From Rhizobium sp. RU33A (GTDB taxonomy: Bacteria > Pseudomonadota > Alphaproteobacteria > Rhizobiales > Rhizobiaceae), in contig NZ_FTMQ01000002.1 in assembly GCF_900156055.1 (NCBI RefSeq), forward strand, positions 310,001 to 374,000: a stretch of 64,000 nucleotides of DNA, given 5' to 3'. Numbering within the stretch: position 1 is the stretch's first letter; every line of letters begins with the position of its first letter. The notes under the pieces are model-generated. The model saw nothing but the letters and a program-made list of their open reading frames with translations, was not told the DNA's origin and ran no database searches. The translations under genes and the position numbers were made by a program. This document shows, piece by piece, positions 16,196 through 25,542 of the stretch.

Positions 16196-16897
16196 ATGCA
16201 GCAGCTCAAGCGCCATCTCACCCGCATCGTCTCGGTCGCCGAAGCCCGTGTCTGGCTGACTGCACTGGTCGCGGCTCTCGTCGCCTATTTCCTTTTCGAA
16301 CTGACCGGCGAAGTGCTGGAAGGCGAGACGCGTGCCTTCGACGAGAGCGTGCTGCTGATGTTGCGTGATACATCTGATCTCGGCATGCCGGTCGGTCCCG
16401 CCTGGCTCACCAAGGTCATGGTCGACATCACGGCGCTTGGCGGCGTGACCGTGCTCACGATGCTCGTCACACTCGTCGTCACCTATCTGGCTCTGCGCCG
16501 CAAATTTCGCACGGCCGCATTCGTCACCGTCTCGATCCTCGGCGGCTGGGCCTTGAGCAGCGCGATGAAGCTTGGGATTGGTCGCCCGAGGCCTGAAGTC
16601 GTGCAGCACCTGGTCGAGGTGTCGGACATGAGCTTTCCGAGCGGCCATGCCATGCTGTCGGCGATTACCTACCTCACGCTCGGCGCCATGCTGTCGCGCC
16701 TCGAGGAGCAGCCGTCGCTGCGTTACTTCTTCCCGCTCGTTGCGGTGTTCCTCACCCTGATCATCGGCCTCAGCCGCATCTATCTCGGGGTGCACTACCC
16801 GACCGACGTGCTCGGCGGCTGGGCGGCGGGAACGGTCTGGGCCTGTGCCAGCTGGTTTGCGGCACGCTGGGTGTTGGGGCGGCCGAGCGGGCGCTGA
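16196..16897 (+). CDS. PAP2-family phosphatase (membrane acid phosphatase / lipid phosphatase)
   Basis: 233 residues with several membrane helices and the three PAP2 motifs: KLGIGRPRP (K-x6-RP), SFPSGHAM (PSGH) and SRIYLGVHYPTDV (SR-x5-H-x3-D). Expected to dephosphorylate lipid phosphates or undecaprenyl pyrophosphate at the periplasmic face; the true substrate cannot be told. The start at 16196 (MQQLKRHLTRI) has AGGA eight bases upstream; the longer open frame before it runs through the palindromic repeat and is not coding. It converges with the peptide permease gene (17 bp between stops). Confidence 0.9.
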   Translation: MQQLKRHLTRIVSVAEARVWLTALVAALVAYFLFELTGEVLEGETRAFDESVLLMLRDTSDLGMPVGPAWLTKVMVDITALGGVTVLTMLVTLVVTYLALRRKFRTAAFVTVSILGGWALSSAMKLGIGRPRPEVVQHLVEVSDMSFPSGHAMLSAITYLTLGAMLSRLEEQPSLRYFFPLVAVFLTLIIGLSRIYLGVHYPTDVLGGWAAGTVWACASWFAARWVLGRPSGR

Positions 16898-16914
16898 CGC
16901 GCCCGCTCGTTCCC

Positions 16915-17847
16915 TCAATGCTTCAACGCCTTCGGGTCGAGCGCATCGCGGATCGCGTCGCCGATATAGTTGACACTCAACACCGTCAGCGAGATTGCCA
17001 GACCCGGCCACAAGACGCGGGACGGGTTGATCTGCAGGAAGTTGGCGCCGTCGAAGAGCAGGCGTCCCCAGGTGGGGAAGTCCGGTGGGAAGCCGAGCCC
17101 CAGGAATGAGAGCGCGGACTCGGTGATGATGGCGGTGGCGATGCCAAGCGTTGCCGAGACCATGATCGAAGACATCACATTGGGCAGGATGTGCTTGATG
17201 ATGATGCGGTGCTCACGCATGCCGCTCGATTTCGCCGCCAGGATGAATTCCTGGCTCTTGATCGCCAAGACGTCGCCGCGGACGATGCGGGCCGTGTGCA
17301 TCCAGCTGGTAATGCCGATGACGAAGACGATCAGGATGAAGATGCCGGTTTCCGGGCCGAAGGCGGTGCGCAACGTGTCGCGGAAGAGCATGATGATCAC
17401 GAGCAGCAGCGGCAGCAGCGGCAGCGCCAGGAAGAGGTCGGTCACGCGCATCAGCGGGCCGTCGAGCTTGCGGGAGTAGCCTGACAGGACCCCAACCAGG
17501 GTGCCGACGACAAGAGCCAGCAGCATTGCCGCCATGCCTACGGCGAGCGAGATCTGGCCACCGGCGAGAACCTGGGCCAGCATGTCGCGGCCAAGGTTGT
17601 CGGTGCCGAAAGGATGCTCCCAGGACGGCCCCTGATTCTTGGCACGAATGTCGAGTTTCGCCGGATCGATCGTGTGGATGTAGGGGCCGATGAAGACGGC
17701 AGCCACGATGAAGGTAAAGACTATCAGGCCAGCTACGCCGCCCTTGTGAGCGCGGAACTGACGCCAGAGCATGGGCCAGAAGCTGCCGCTCTGAGGCCTC
17801 GTCTGTGGAGCCGGTGCACCGGTCGTTGCGATTGCGGCATCACTCAT
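16915..17847 (-). CDS. Peptide/nickel-type ABC transporter permease, DppC/OppC family
   Basis: 310 residues. It has the OppC-type N-terminal segment (FWPMLWRQFRAHKGGVAGLIVF), the HPFGTDNLGRDMLAQVLAGGQISL stretch diagnostic of DppC/OppC permeases, and an EAA-like loop (LAAKSSGMREHRIIIKHILPN). The start at 17847 (MSDAAIATTGA) overlaps the stop of the upstream permease by 8 bp (ATGAGTGA). It is the last gene of the minus-strand binding protein-permease operon; its ATPase partner is encoded divergently at 22163. Confidence 0.92.
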   Translation of the reverse strand: MSDAAIATTGAPAPQTRPQSGSFWPMLWRQFRAHKGGVAGLIVFTFIVAAVFIGPYIHTIDPAKLDIRAKNQGPSWEHPFGTDNLGRDMLAQVLAGGQISLAVGMAAMLLALVVGTLVGVLSGYSRKLDGPLMRVTDLFLALPLLPLLLVIIMLFRDTLRTAFGPETGIFILIVFVIGITSWMHTARIVRGDVLAIKSQEFILAAKSSGMREHRIIIKHILPNVMSSIMVSATLGIATAIITESALSFLGLGFPPDFPTWGRLLFDGANFLQINPSRVLWPGLAISLTVLSVNYIGDAIRDALDPKALKH

Positions 17848-18850
17848 AGCGGATCCTCGGATCGAGTATGCCGTAGAGAACGTCGGCAATCAGGTTGAAG
17901 AGCACGATCAGGATCGCGAAGATGAAGGTCAGCGTCTGCACGAGCGGGATATCGGCGCCCTGGATCGCGGTGATCAGCAACTGCCCCAGACCATTCACGC
18001 GGAAGACCTGCTCGGTGATGATGGCCCCGGAGAAGATCGTGGGAACGCCGAGCGCGATCACGGTGACGACCGGGATCAGGCTGTTGCGCAGGACATGCAC
18101 GAGCAGCACGATCTTTTCCTTGACGCCCTTGGCGCGGGCGGTGCGGACATAGTCCATGTTCAGGTTGTCGAGCATGGAGGCGCGCACGAAGCGGCTGATC
18201 TGCGAAACGTTGAACAGCGTCAGCACGAGGACGGGCAGGAACATCTGCTTCACCTGGAGCACGAAGCTGTCCCAGCTGTTGACCACCAGCGTGGTGTCGT
18301 AGATCGACGGGAACCACTGGAGCCAGGAGGAGAAGACCACGATCAGCAGGACGCCGGTGAAGAAGGTCGGCACGGAGTAGCCGACCATCGAGACGAAGGT
18401 GCCGATCTGGTCGAACCAGGAATACTGGCGATAGGCAGAGATGACGCCGATCGGGATCGCGATCAGGACGCCGAAGAGGTAGGAGAGGCCGACGACCCAG
18501 AGCGTCTGTGGCAGACGCTGGACGATCAGGTCGACCACGGGGCTGCGGGTTGCCCAGGAAAGCACGCGCATGCGCTCGCCAGAGCCGACGGTGATCCCGG
18601 TGATCTGTTCGAAGATGTTCAGCGGTTCATTGATGAAGAACTGCTGCAGCCATTTGAAATAGCGAATGATGAAGGGCTGATCGAGGCCCATGGCCAGCCG
18701 GATCTGCTCGCGAACTTCAGGCGGAATGGTCAGCGGCAGGTCGCCCAACGGGTCGCTCGGTGCAAGGTCGAGCAGGGCAAAAATTATGAAACTGATGGCC
18801 AGTAGCGTCGGGACTGCGAACAGCAGTCGCCGTACGGTGAAGGTAAACAT
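17840..18850 (-). CDS. Peptide/nickel-type ABC transporter permease, DppB/OppB family
   Basis: 336 residues with the OppB opening (FTVRRLLFAVPTLLAISFIIFALLDL), six membrane helices and the EAA loop (VRTARAKGVKEKIVLLVHVLRNSLIPVVT). An insertion around residues 80-110 (FINEPLNIFEQITGITVG) is longer than in E. coli DppB. It pairs with the 16915-17847 permease. It is separated from the binding-protein gene by 75 bp that contain a strong stem-loop, which may set the higher abundance of the binding protein. Confidence 0.92.
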   Translation of the reverse strand: MFTFTVRRLLFAVPTLLAISFIIFALLDLAPSDPLGDLPLTIPPEVREQIRLAMGLDQPFIIRYFKWLQQFFINEPLNIFEQITGITVGSGERMRVLSWATRSPVVDLIVQRLPQTLWVVGLSYLFGVLIAIPIGVISAYRQYSWFDQIGTFVSMVGYSVPTFFTGVLLIVVFSSWLQWFPSIYDTTLVVNSWDSFVLQVKQMFLPVLVLTLFNVSQISRFVRASMLDNLNMDYVRTARAKGVKEKIVLLVHVLRNSLIPVVTVIALGVPTIFSGAIITEQVFRVNGLGQLLITAIQGADIPLVQTLTFIFAILIVLFNLIADVLYGILDPRIRYE

Positions 18851-18884
18851 CGGCTGGTCTCCAGACTGTCGGCAAAAATGCGAA

Positions 18885-18916
18885 CGCCGGGCCCGCCCGT
18901 GAAGGCAGGCCCGGCG
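18885..18916 (-). terminator. Intercistronic stem-loop between binding-protein and permease genes
   Basis: A 9-bp GC-only stem (CGCCGGGCC with GGCCCGGCG), extended by three further pairs past a mismatch, lies between the binding-protein stop (18926) and the permease start (18850). There is no long T-run after it on the minus strand, so it is better read as a processing or partial-termination hairpin protecting the upstream message, a common arrangement in importer operons, than as a full terminator. Confidence 0.6.
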
Positions 18917-18925
18917 TGTAGGGCA

Positions 18926-20632
18926 TTACTTAGCGCGCGACCAGTCGGCGACGTTCCAGAGTTCCGAGTCCCAGGCGTTCATCTTCACGCCAACCAGCGT
19001 GTTGTTGACAGCCGAGGGCTGACCGCGATGGATCAGCGGGATCTGGGCGACATCGTTGGAGAGCATGTCGTTCAGCTTCTTTGCGATCTCGGCACGCTTT
19101 TCCAGTTCGCCGGTCTGGCCGAGTTCCTTCACGAGCGCATCATAGTCCGCGTTGCAGTAGCGGACGATGTTTTCACCCTGCCAGCCATTGGCCGGGCTCG
19201 GGATCTTGTCGCACATCCAGCCCGCCATGTACTTCTCGGGGTCGGTGCCGTCGAAGTTGTTGGTGTACATCTGGATGTCGGCCATGAACTTCTGGAAGGT
19301 GTCCGGAGAGGCCGGGTCGCCGCCGAAGAAGACGGATGCCGAGATGTTGCGCAGTTCGACGGAGACGCCGATCTGGCTCCACATGTCCTTGACCAGTGCC
19401 TGGGTGCCCTGGCGGACGGAGTTGGTCGAGGTCTGGTAGAGGAAGGAGAGCTTGACGCCGTCCTTCTCGCGGATGCCATCCGAGCCCATGACCCAGCCGG
19501 CATCGTCGAGCAGCTTGTTTGCGCCTTCGATGTCCTGCTTCAGGCACCAGTCAACGGCGGTGGAAACATAGATATCCGGCGCCGGCAGGATGTTGCAGGT
19601 CGGCTGACCGTTCGGGCCATAGCCGGCTTCGTCGATGATTTCGCGGTCAATCGCGATCGAGAGCGCGCGGCGAACGGCCGGGTCGGAAAGCGCGGGGTGT
19701 GGGCCCGCTTCCTTGGTCGAGCGCGTGTCGCCGAGCGAGGGATCGACGCCGTAAGGGTTGAGGTCGATGCGTTCAACCTGGGTGCCGAAGGCAACTTCGA
19801 TCTTGCCCTTGCCGGCAGCCATCATCTGGTCGAGGATTTCGGGCTCGACCTGCATGTTCCAAGCATAGTCGAATTCGCCGGTCTCGAGAACCGAGCGCGC
19901 TGCGGAAGCGGCATCACCGCCGCCCTTCAGGGTGACCGAGGCGAAAGCCGGCTTAGCGGCGTCGCGGTAGTTCGGGTTGGCGGTGAAGGTCACGACGTCA
20001 TTCGGCTTGAATTCGCTTACGACGAAGGGGCCGGTTCCAACCGGGCCAAAGTTGGCGGCCGTGCATTCCGGTGCCTTGGCGCCAAGGCAATCCTTGAACT
20101 GGGCTGCCTGGATGATCGGAGCCTGGGCGCCGACAAAGGCGCTGTAGGGGTAGGGCTTGGCATCGGCGAAGGAGACCTTGATGGTGGAGGCGTCGACGGC
20201 TTCCACATTGGTCACGCCTTCGAAGTAGGCGCCTTGCGCGCAGCCGCCGTCCGGGGCCGTGCAGTATTTCCAGGTGAAGATTGCGTCTTCGGCCGTGACG
20301 GCCGAACCGTCGGACCACTTCAGGTCGGGCTTCAGCTTCCAGGTTATGCTCTTGAAATCGGCCGCGACACCGCCGTTTTCAACAGTCGGGATTTCCGTGG
20401 CCAGCATCGGCACCAGCGCGCCGGTCTCGTCGTAGCGGGCGAGCGGCTCGATGACCATCGAGGCTGCGTAGACTTCCTTGGTGCCCCCCGACAGATACGG
20501 GTTCATCGTCGAGACGGCCTGCCAGAAGATGATCTTCAGGTCGCCGTCCGTGCCGCGTTCGGCCATTGCCGGCGCTGCCGTCAGCGCGAAAGCGGCAGCC
20601 GACGCCGCCAGCATCATTTTGCGAGTGTTCAT
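18926..20632 (-). CDS. Peptide-family extracellular solute-binding protein (SBP family 5)
   Basis: 568 residues. Signal peptide MNTRKMMLAASAAAFALTAAPAMA, cleaved probably before ERGTDG. The mature protein has the family 5 layout: DLKIIFWQAV, LATEIPTVEN, ITWKLKPDLKWSDGSAVTAEDAIFTWKY, and an internal VRRALSIAIDREIID. It should bind oligopeptides or other medium-sized ligands in the periplasm. The start at 20632 follows GGGGAA; another ATG five codons upstream has a poorer context. The two permeases follow on the same strand and the hydrolase plus fused ATPase diverge from it. Confidence 0.93.
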   Translation of the reverse strand: MNTRKMMLAASAAAFALTAAPAMAERGTDGDLKIIFWQAVSTMNPYLSGGTKEVYAASMVIEPLARYDETGALVPMLATEIPTVENGGVAADFKSITWKLKPDLKWSDGSAVTAEDAIFTWKYCTAPDGGCAQGAYFEGVTNVEAVDASTIKVSFADAKPYPYSAFVGAQAPIIQAAQFKDCLGAKAPECTAANFGPVGTGPFVVSEFKPNDVVTFTANPNYRDAAKPAFASVTLKGGGDAASAARSVLETGEFDYAWNMQVEPEILDQMMAAGKGKIEVAFGTQVERIDLNPYGVDPSLGDTRSTKEAGPHPALSDPAVRRALSIAIDREIIDEAGYGPNGQPTCNILPAPDIYVSTAVDWCLKQDIEGANKLLDDAGWVMGSDGIREKDGVKLSFLYQTSTNSVRQGTQALVKDMWSQIGVSVELRNISASVFFGGDPASPDTFQKFMADIQMYTNNFDGTDPEKYMAGWMCDKIPSPANGWQGENIVRYCNADYDALVKELGQTGELEKRAEIAKKLNDMLSNDVAQIPLIHRGQPSAVNNTLVGVKMNAWDSELWNVADWSRAK

Positions 20633-20953
20633 GTGCTCATTCCCCATTATTTTTGTTCGCAGGCACGATGGAAGACCGATCTGCCGGCCAGCGATGTGGC
20701 CAGCCCATTCGCCAAATGTCAACCGTCTATCTTCTTGGTATTGCAGGAAATTTTTCCAGTTTTTGGCGCTCCGCAGAGTCGCGCGATGCGTTCCCGGACA
20801 GCCCAGTCTCTGTCGGGTTGGCTAAAATTTAGGCCATGTAATCACAAGCCTATTTTCCATGCAAGACGGAATTTTGCGGCTTGCCAAAGCTGCGCATCGC
20901 GGCACAGTATGCGCGAAATCCTGCGGGGAACAACGACAAAAAGAGGTTACTTC
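20633..20953. other. Divergent promoter region of the peptide importer locus
   Basis: 321 bp between the binding-protein start (minus) and the M20 hydrolase start (plus). No gene is credible here, although the plus-strand frame stays open through it. A short AT-rich palindrome CTAAAATTTAG sits at 20822-20832 near the middle; it could be part of an operator, but nothing identifies a regulator. Confidence 0.5.
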
Positions 20954-22117
20954 ATGCCAGTGCTCAACCGCGCCAGCGAACTCCAGCCCGAGGTCGCTGA
21001 GTGGCGCCGCCATCTGCACCAGAATCCCGAACTTCTGTTCGATGTGCATGGCACCGCGGCCTTCGTGGCCGAGAAGCTCAAGGAATTCGGCTGCGACGTA
21101 ATCGAAACGGGGATCGGCCGGACCGGTGTGGTCGCGCTTATCAAGGGCCACCGCGGCGACGGGCCGGTCGTCGGCTTCCGTGCCGACATGGATGCCCTGC
21201 CAATCCATGAAATGTCCGGCAAGCCCTGGGCCTCCAAGACGCCCGGCAAGATGCATGCCTGCGGCCATGACGGCCATACGGCCATGCTGCTCGGTGCGGC
21301 CAAGTATCTCGCCGAGACCCGCAATTTCCGCGGATCGATCGCCGTGATCTTCCAGCCGGCTGAAGAGGGCGGCGGTGGGGCGCGCGAGATGGTCGCCGAC
21401 GGCATGATGGAGAAATTCGGCATCCGCCAGGTCTATGGCATGCACAATCATCCCGGCATGGCTGTCGGCACCTTTGCCACCAAGAAGGGCCCGGTCATGG
21501 CCGCTGCCGACCAGTTCGACATCGTGGTGGAAGGCCGCAGCGGTCATGCCGCGCAGCCGCACAAGAGCATCGATCCGGTTTTGGCAGCTTCACAGGTGGT
21601 CGTGGCACTTCAGTCGATTGCCGCCCGCGAAACGGATCCGCTTGGCTCAGTGGTCGTCACCGTTACAAAGATCCATGGGGGCGATGCCTATAACGTCATT
21701 CCCGATGCGGTAACCTTGTCCGGTACCGTTCGCACGCTGATGCCGGAAATGCGCGATATGGCCGAGGCCCGCATCGGCGAGATTGCCTCCGGTGTCGCGA
21801 TGGCGATGGGGGGCAAGGCGACGCTGCGCTATCACCGCGGCTATCCGGTCACCGTCAACCATGAACCGGAGACCGAGTTCGCGCTCGATATCATGCGCAA
21901 GGTGGCCGGCGATCATGCCGTCAGCGATGCCTTCCCGCCGGCCATGGGTGCTGAGGATTTCTCCTACATGCTCGAAGCGCGGCCCGGCTCCTTTGTCTTC
22001 ATCGGCAATGGCAACACGGCCAACCTGCACAACTCCGCCTATGACTTCAACGACGAGGTCATCCCTTATGGCATCAGCTACTGGGTGACGCTTGCCGAAA
22101 CGGCACTCGCCGCCTGA
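20954..22117 (+). CDS. M20 family amidohydrolase (hippurate hydrolase / N-acyl amino acid hydrolase type)
   Basis: 387 residues, start ATG at 20954 with AGAGG eight bases upstream. The zinc motifs are HACGHDGHTAM (about 100-110) and IFQPAEEGGGGAREM; later histidines are in YGMHNHPGM. A dimerisation domain (about 185-300) interrupts the catalytic domain. Such enzymes remove acyl groups from amino acids in the cytoplasm. It lies 45 bp upstream of the fused transporter ATPase, which suggests import of N-acylated amino acids or peptides followed by hydrolysis. The frame continues open upstream to 18878, but that stretch is antisense to the binding-protein gene. Confidence 0.92.
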   Translation: MPVLNRASELQPEVAEWRRHLHQNPELLFDVHGTAAFVAEKLKEFGCDVIETGIGRTGVVALIKGHRGDGPVVGFRADMDALPIHEMSGKPWASKTPGKMHACGHDGHTAMLLGAAKYLAETRNFRGSIAVIFQPAEEGGGGAREMVADGMMEKFGIRQVYGMHNHPGMAVGTFATKKGPVMAAADQFDIVVEGRSGHAAQPHKSIDPVLAASQVVVALQSIAARETDPLGSVVVTVTKIHGGDAYNVIPDAVTLSGTVRTLMPEMRDMAEARIGEIASGVAMAMGGKATLRYHRGYPVTVNHEPETEFALDIMRKVAGDHAVSDAFPPAMGAEDFSYMLEARPGSFVFIGNGNTANLHNSAYDFNDEVIPYGISYWVTLAETALAA

Positions 22118-22162
22118 TTACACGACCACATCTCGACACAGATAAAAACAGGGGAACGGGAT

Positions 22163-23998
22163 ATGGCTGTGGTGGAGCAGGCAACAGAAGCAAGCAGGGC
22201 GCCGGTGCTGTCGGTGCGGGGTCTGACGACCTCGTTCAGGGTCGGCACCGAGTGGCGGTCTGTGGTGCGAAACATGGATCTCGACGTCGCCTCGGGAGAG
22301 ACCGTGGCGATCGTCGGCGAATCGGGGTCGGGCAAGAGCGTGACCTCGCTGTCGATCATGCGGCTTCTGCCGGAGTTGACGAGTCGCATCGCGGGGAGCG
22401 TCAAACTGGAGGGGCGCGAACTTCTGACGCTCGATTCCGAGCAGATGCGCCAGGTGCGCGGCAACCAGATCTCGATGATCTTCCAGGAGCCTATGACCTC
22501 GCTCAATCCGATCTTTCCGATCGGCAAGCAGATTGCCGAGGCCATCACGTGCCATCGCGATATCTCCAATGCAGAGGCGAAGACCGAGGTGTTGCGGCTG
22601 CTCGACCGGGTCCGTATCCCGAATGCGAAGAACCGCTTCGATGAATATCCGCACCAGTTCTCCGGCGGCATGCGTCAGCGCGTGATGATCGCCATGGCAC
22701 TTGCATCCCGGCCGAAGCTGCTGATCGCCGATGAACCGACCACCGCGCTCGACGTCACCATCCAGGGCCAGATCCTCGACCTGATCAAGACGCTTCAGGA
22801 CGAGGAGGGCATGGCGGTGCTCTTCATCACTCATGACATGGGTGTGGTGGCCGAAGTGTCGGACCGCACGATCGTCATGTTCCGCGGCGAGGCCGTGGAA
22901 ACGGGGACGACGGACGACATCTTCAATCGTGGCCAACATCGCTATACGCGCGCACTGCTGTCCGCCGTTCCGAAGCTCGGATCCATGGGCGGGCGGGAGC
23001 GGCCGATGCGTTTCCCGGTCATCGATATCAAGACCGGGGCCACGCTGGTGCCGGAGGCGGAAGCCGGAGTTCCGGAAAAGGCAAGCCAACCACTGCTGGA
23101 GGTGAAAAACCTCACCACCCGCTTCGACATCCGGTCCGGCCTGTTCGGTCGCAAGAGCGGTGCGGTGCATGCGGTGGAAAACGTCTCCTTCACCCTCAAG
23201 CCGGGCGAGACCTTGTCCCTGGTCGGCGAATCGGGTTGCGGCAAGTCCACCACGGGCCGCTCGATCACCCGGCTGGTAGAGCCGACTTCGGGTCAGATCA
23301 CTGTTGACGGTTACACCGTCGGCAGCCTCGACGAAGCTTCGCTCCGGCGCATGCGTCGCAGCATCCAGATGGTCTTCCAGGATCCCTTCGCCAGTCTCGA
23401 TCCGCGCATGAGCGTCGGGCAGGCGGTGATGGAGCCTTTCGTCGAACACAAGCTCGGTTCGAAAGCGGAAGCGCGCGACAAGGCCGCCGATCTCCTCGAA
23501 CGGGTTGGGCTGTCGGCCGACATGATGCCGCGCTATCCGCATGAATTCTCAGGCGGCCAGCGGCAACGCATCGCGATTGCCAGGTCGCTGATGCTCGATC
23601 CGAAGATCATCGTTGCGGACGAGGCCGTCTCGGCGCTCGACGTGTCGATCAAGGCGCAGGTGTGCAATTTGCTGCTCGACCTGCAACAGAGCTTCAACCT
23701 CGCCTATCTCTTCATCAGCCACGACATGGCCGTCGTGGAGCGGGTCAGCCACCGGGTAGCCGTGATGTATCTCGGCGAAATCGTCGAGATCGGTCCGCGT
23801 CAGGCCGTCTTCGACAATCCGCAACATCCCTACACGAAGAAGCTGATGGCGGCGGTGCCGGTGCCGGATCCGGCGCGACGCAAGCTCAAGCGCAATCTGT
23901 CGACCGACGAGATCAAGAGCCCCATTCGGCCCGTGGGCTACCAACCGCCTGCGCGCCAGTATCGGGAGGTGAGCGAGGGGCATCTGGTTCAGGTGTGA
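22163..23998 (+). CDS. Fused double ATPase of a peptide-type ABC importer (DppD-DppF in one chain)
   Basis: 611 residues containing two complete nucleotide-binding domains. The first has Walker A GESGSGKS (52-59), signature [15 protein letters not shown] and Walker [13 protein letters not shown]; the second has Walker A GESGCGKS (355-362), signature [15 protein letters not shown] and Walker [13 protein letters not shown]. Each is followed by the [11 protein letters not shown] or [11 protein letters not shown] segment typical of Dpp/Opp ATPases. In E. coli these are separate proteins; the fusion is common in rhizobia. It supplies energy for the permeases at 16915-18850. The ribosome site is AGGGGAACGGG just before the ATG. 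Confidence 0.94.
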   Translation: MAVVEQATEASRAPVLSVRGLTTSFRVGTEWRSVVRNMDLDVASGETVAIVGESGSGKSVTSLSIMRLLPELTSRIAGSVKLEGRELLTLDSEQMRQVRGNQISMIFQEPMTSLNPIFPIGKQIAEAITCHRDISNAEAKTEVLRLLDRVRIPNAKNRFDEYPHQFSGGMRQRVMIAMALASRPKLLIADEPTTALDVTIQGQILDLIKTLQDEEGMAVLFITHDMGVVAEVSDRTIVMFRGEAVETGTTDDIFNRGQHRYTRALLSAVPKLGSMGGRERPMRFPVIDIKTGATLVPEAEAGVPEKASQPLLEVKNLTTRFDIRSGLFGRKSGAVHAVENVSFTLKPGETLSLVGESGCGKSTTGRSITRLVEPTSGQITVDGYTVGSLDEASLRRMRRSIQMVFQDPFASLDPRMSVGQAVMEPFVEHKLGSKAEARDKAADLLERVGLSADMMPRYPHEFSGGQRQRIAIARSLMLDPKIIVADEAVSALDVSIKAQVCNLLLDLQQSFNLAYLFISHDMAVVERVSHRVAVMYLGEIVEIGPRQAVFDNPQHPYTKKLMAAVPVPDPARRKLKRNLSTDEIKSPIRPVGYQPPARQYREVSEGHLVQV

Positions 23999-24043
23999 GA
24001 CACTGTTTCCGCCAGCCTTTTTTCCATGCTCGGAGGTGGATGC

Positions 24044-24532
24044 CTACGGGGAGGGCGCGTTGCCGAAGCCGACAAGCGTCACGTGTGCCGTCCACTCATA
24101 TTTCGTCGCATCGATGATCTGTGGACGCGGGTGGGCAAACCCGTGGTAGAGCAGGGGGAAGCATCGTGTGATGCTTTCGCCTGGGGCCAGAACCTGATCA
24201 TGACGGAGAGTGCCGCGATAGGCGGTGCCGGCTCGTTCCGCCTGTTGTCCGATCAGGTCAAAGGCAATGCGGTTTATCATGTCTCCGGAAGAATTGGTGA
24301 GGGTCGCAGCCAGCGGCAGGGTCGGATCAAGACAAGTCTCGCCGTCGGCTCCGACATCCACTGTGACGGCAGAGACAGCACTTCTCTGGCTGCGTGACTG
24401 ATCGTCGCTGAAGATCCAGATCACGGTGCCGACGACAGCGATCACGCCGGTCAGTGCGATCGCCCAGGGGCGGCGCCTCAGATAAAGCTCTATCAGCAGC
24501 AAGGCAACGGCGGCCGTAACGACAAAAGCCAT
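24044..24532 (-). CDS. Hypothetical membrane-anchored protein
   Basis: 162 residues; I do not recognise the family. Two hydrophobic helices (about 3-18 and 23-41) are separated by a short basic loop (LRRRPW). A soluble domain of about 115 residues follows, rich in beta-type segments, with two cysteines (GETCLDP and SITRCFP) that could form a disulfide. The domain (ATLTNSSGDMINRIAFDLIG, VLAPGESITRCFPL) resembles small periplasmic domains that describe changes of a conserved residue pattern around extended strands, but no function can be assigned. It is convergent with the fused ATPase gene and divergent from the nitrilase gene. The ribosome site is weak. Confidence 0.65.
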   Translation of the reverse strand: MAFVVTAAVALLLIELYLRRRPWAIALTGVIAVVGTVIWIFSDDQSRSQRSAVSAVTVDVGADGETCLDPTLPLAATLTNSSGDMINRIAFDLIGQQAERAGTAYRGTLRHDQVLAPGESITRCFPLLYHGFAHPRPQIIDATKYEWTAHVTLVGFGNAPSP

Positions 24533-24690
24533 CAGGACAAGCCTGCTTTGGTTTCATGTTCCATCTCGTAAAGATAAGGTCCGAGACAAGAAAGGCAACC
24601 TTGCGCGGCTTGCCTTGGAGTTGCCGCTTGTCTTCGCTAGGCAAGCAGCACTAACGTTCAATCCGAGATTCCGACGCAGACAGGTGCATC

Positions 24691-25479
24691 ATGCTGATTT
24701 CGCTCTATCAAATGCAGCCACTTTCCGGCGACGTTCCGGGCAATATCGGCAAGATCGCCCAAGCTGCGATGGCGGCGGCGGAAATGGGCGCGGAGCTTCT
24801 GGTCACGCCCGAACTCGGCACCAGTGGATACGCACTCGGTTCGCACTTCGAAGAAGTGGCGGAAGGGCGCGATGGTTCGATCATCGGCGCTTTGACAGAA
24901 ATTTCGGCCGATTGCGGGCTTTCGATCTGCGCAGGTTTCCCCGAGCGCGACGGCAATCATGTCTTCAATTCCTCTGTGCTTGTCCGGCCGGATGGCAGCA
25001 CAGAATTCTACCGCAAGAGCCATCTCTATGGCGACGGCGAGCGCGCGGCCTTTGTGCCGGGCTCCGAGGCGCCTGAAGTCTTCGATCTGAACGGCATCAA
25101 GACCGGCATGCTGATCTGCTACGATGTCGAATTCCCAGAGAATGTAAGAACGCTGGCGCTCGCCGGTGCCGAACTGATCCTGGTGCCGACCGCCCTGCCG
25201 GAAGGGATCATCAGCCGACGGGTGGCCGATACGGTTGTGCCGACACGCGCCTTCGAGAATGGCGTCTTCGTCGTCTATGCCGATCTCTGCGGAGAAGAAA
25301 ACGGGCTCACCTATGGCGGTCGGTCGGTGATCCTCGGGCCAGATGGTGACGAGCTGGCCCGTGCCGGTATGCGCGAGACGCTGCTGGTCGCCGAGATCGA
25401 CCCGACCGCCTATGACGATGCGAAGGCGCAGAACCCTTATCTGATCGACCGGCGGCCCGACCTCTATCGTCTCGGCTGA
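24691..25479 (+). CDS. Carbon-nitrogen hydrolase (nitrilase superfamily)
   Basis: 262 residues. The Glu-Lys-Cys triad is Glu41 (VTPELGTSGY), Lys109 (YRKSHLYGDGE) and Cys143 (MLICYDVEFPE). The size and single domain fit the amidase and N-carbamoyl hydrolase branches rather than true nitrilases. It hydrolyses a C-N bond of a small cytoplasmic amide; the substrate is unknown. It is a single gene, with the EI24-type membrane protein 63 bp downstream on the same strand. Confidence 0.9.
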   Translation: MLISLYQMQPLSGDVPGNIGKIAQAAMAAAEMGAELLVTPELGTSGYALGSHFEEVAEGRDGSIIGALTEISADCGLSICAGFPERDGNHVFNSSVLVRPDGSTEFYRKSHLYGDGERAAFVPGSEAPEVFDLNGIKTGMLICYDVEFPENVRTLALAGAELILVPTALPEGIISRRVADTVVPTRAFENGVFVVYADLCGEENGLTYGGRSVILGPDGDELARAGMRETLLVAEIDPTAYDDAKAQNPYLIDRRPDLYRLG

Positions 25480-25542
25480 CGTCCCGCATTGCAGCGGGCG
25501 CCCGGGTCTCCTACATCACAGCGACAGATGAAGGAGACCCCT

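Noticed and set aside
18878-20953. Plus-strand frame open for 692 codons upstream of the M20 hydrolase start
   Set aside because: It is antisense to the solute-binding protein and first-permease start, has no family similarity or ribosome site, and reflects strong third-position GC bias. The hydrolase starts at 20954.
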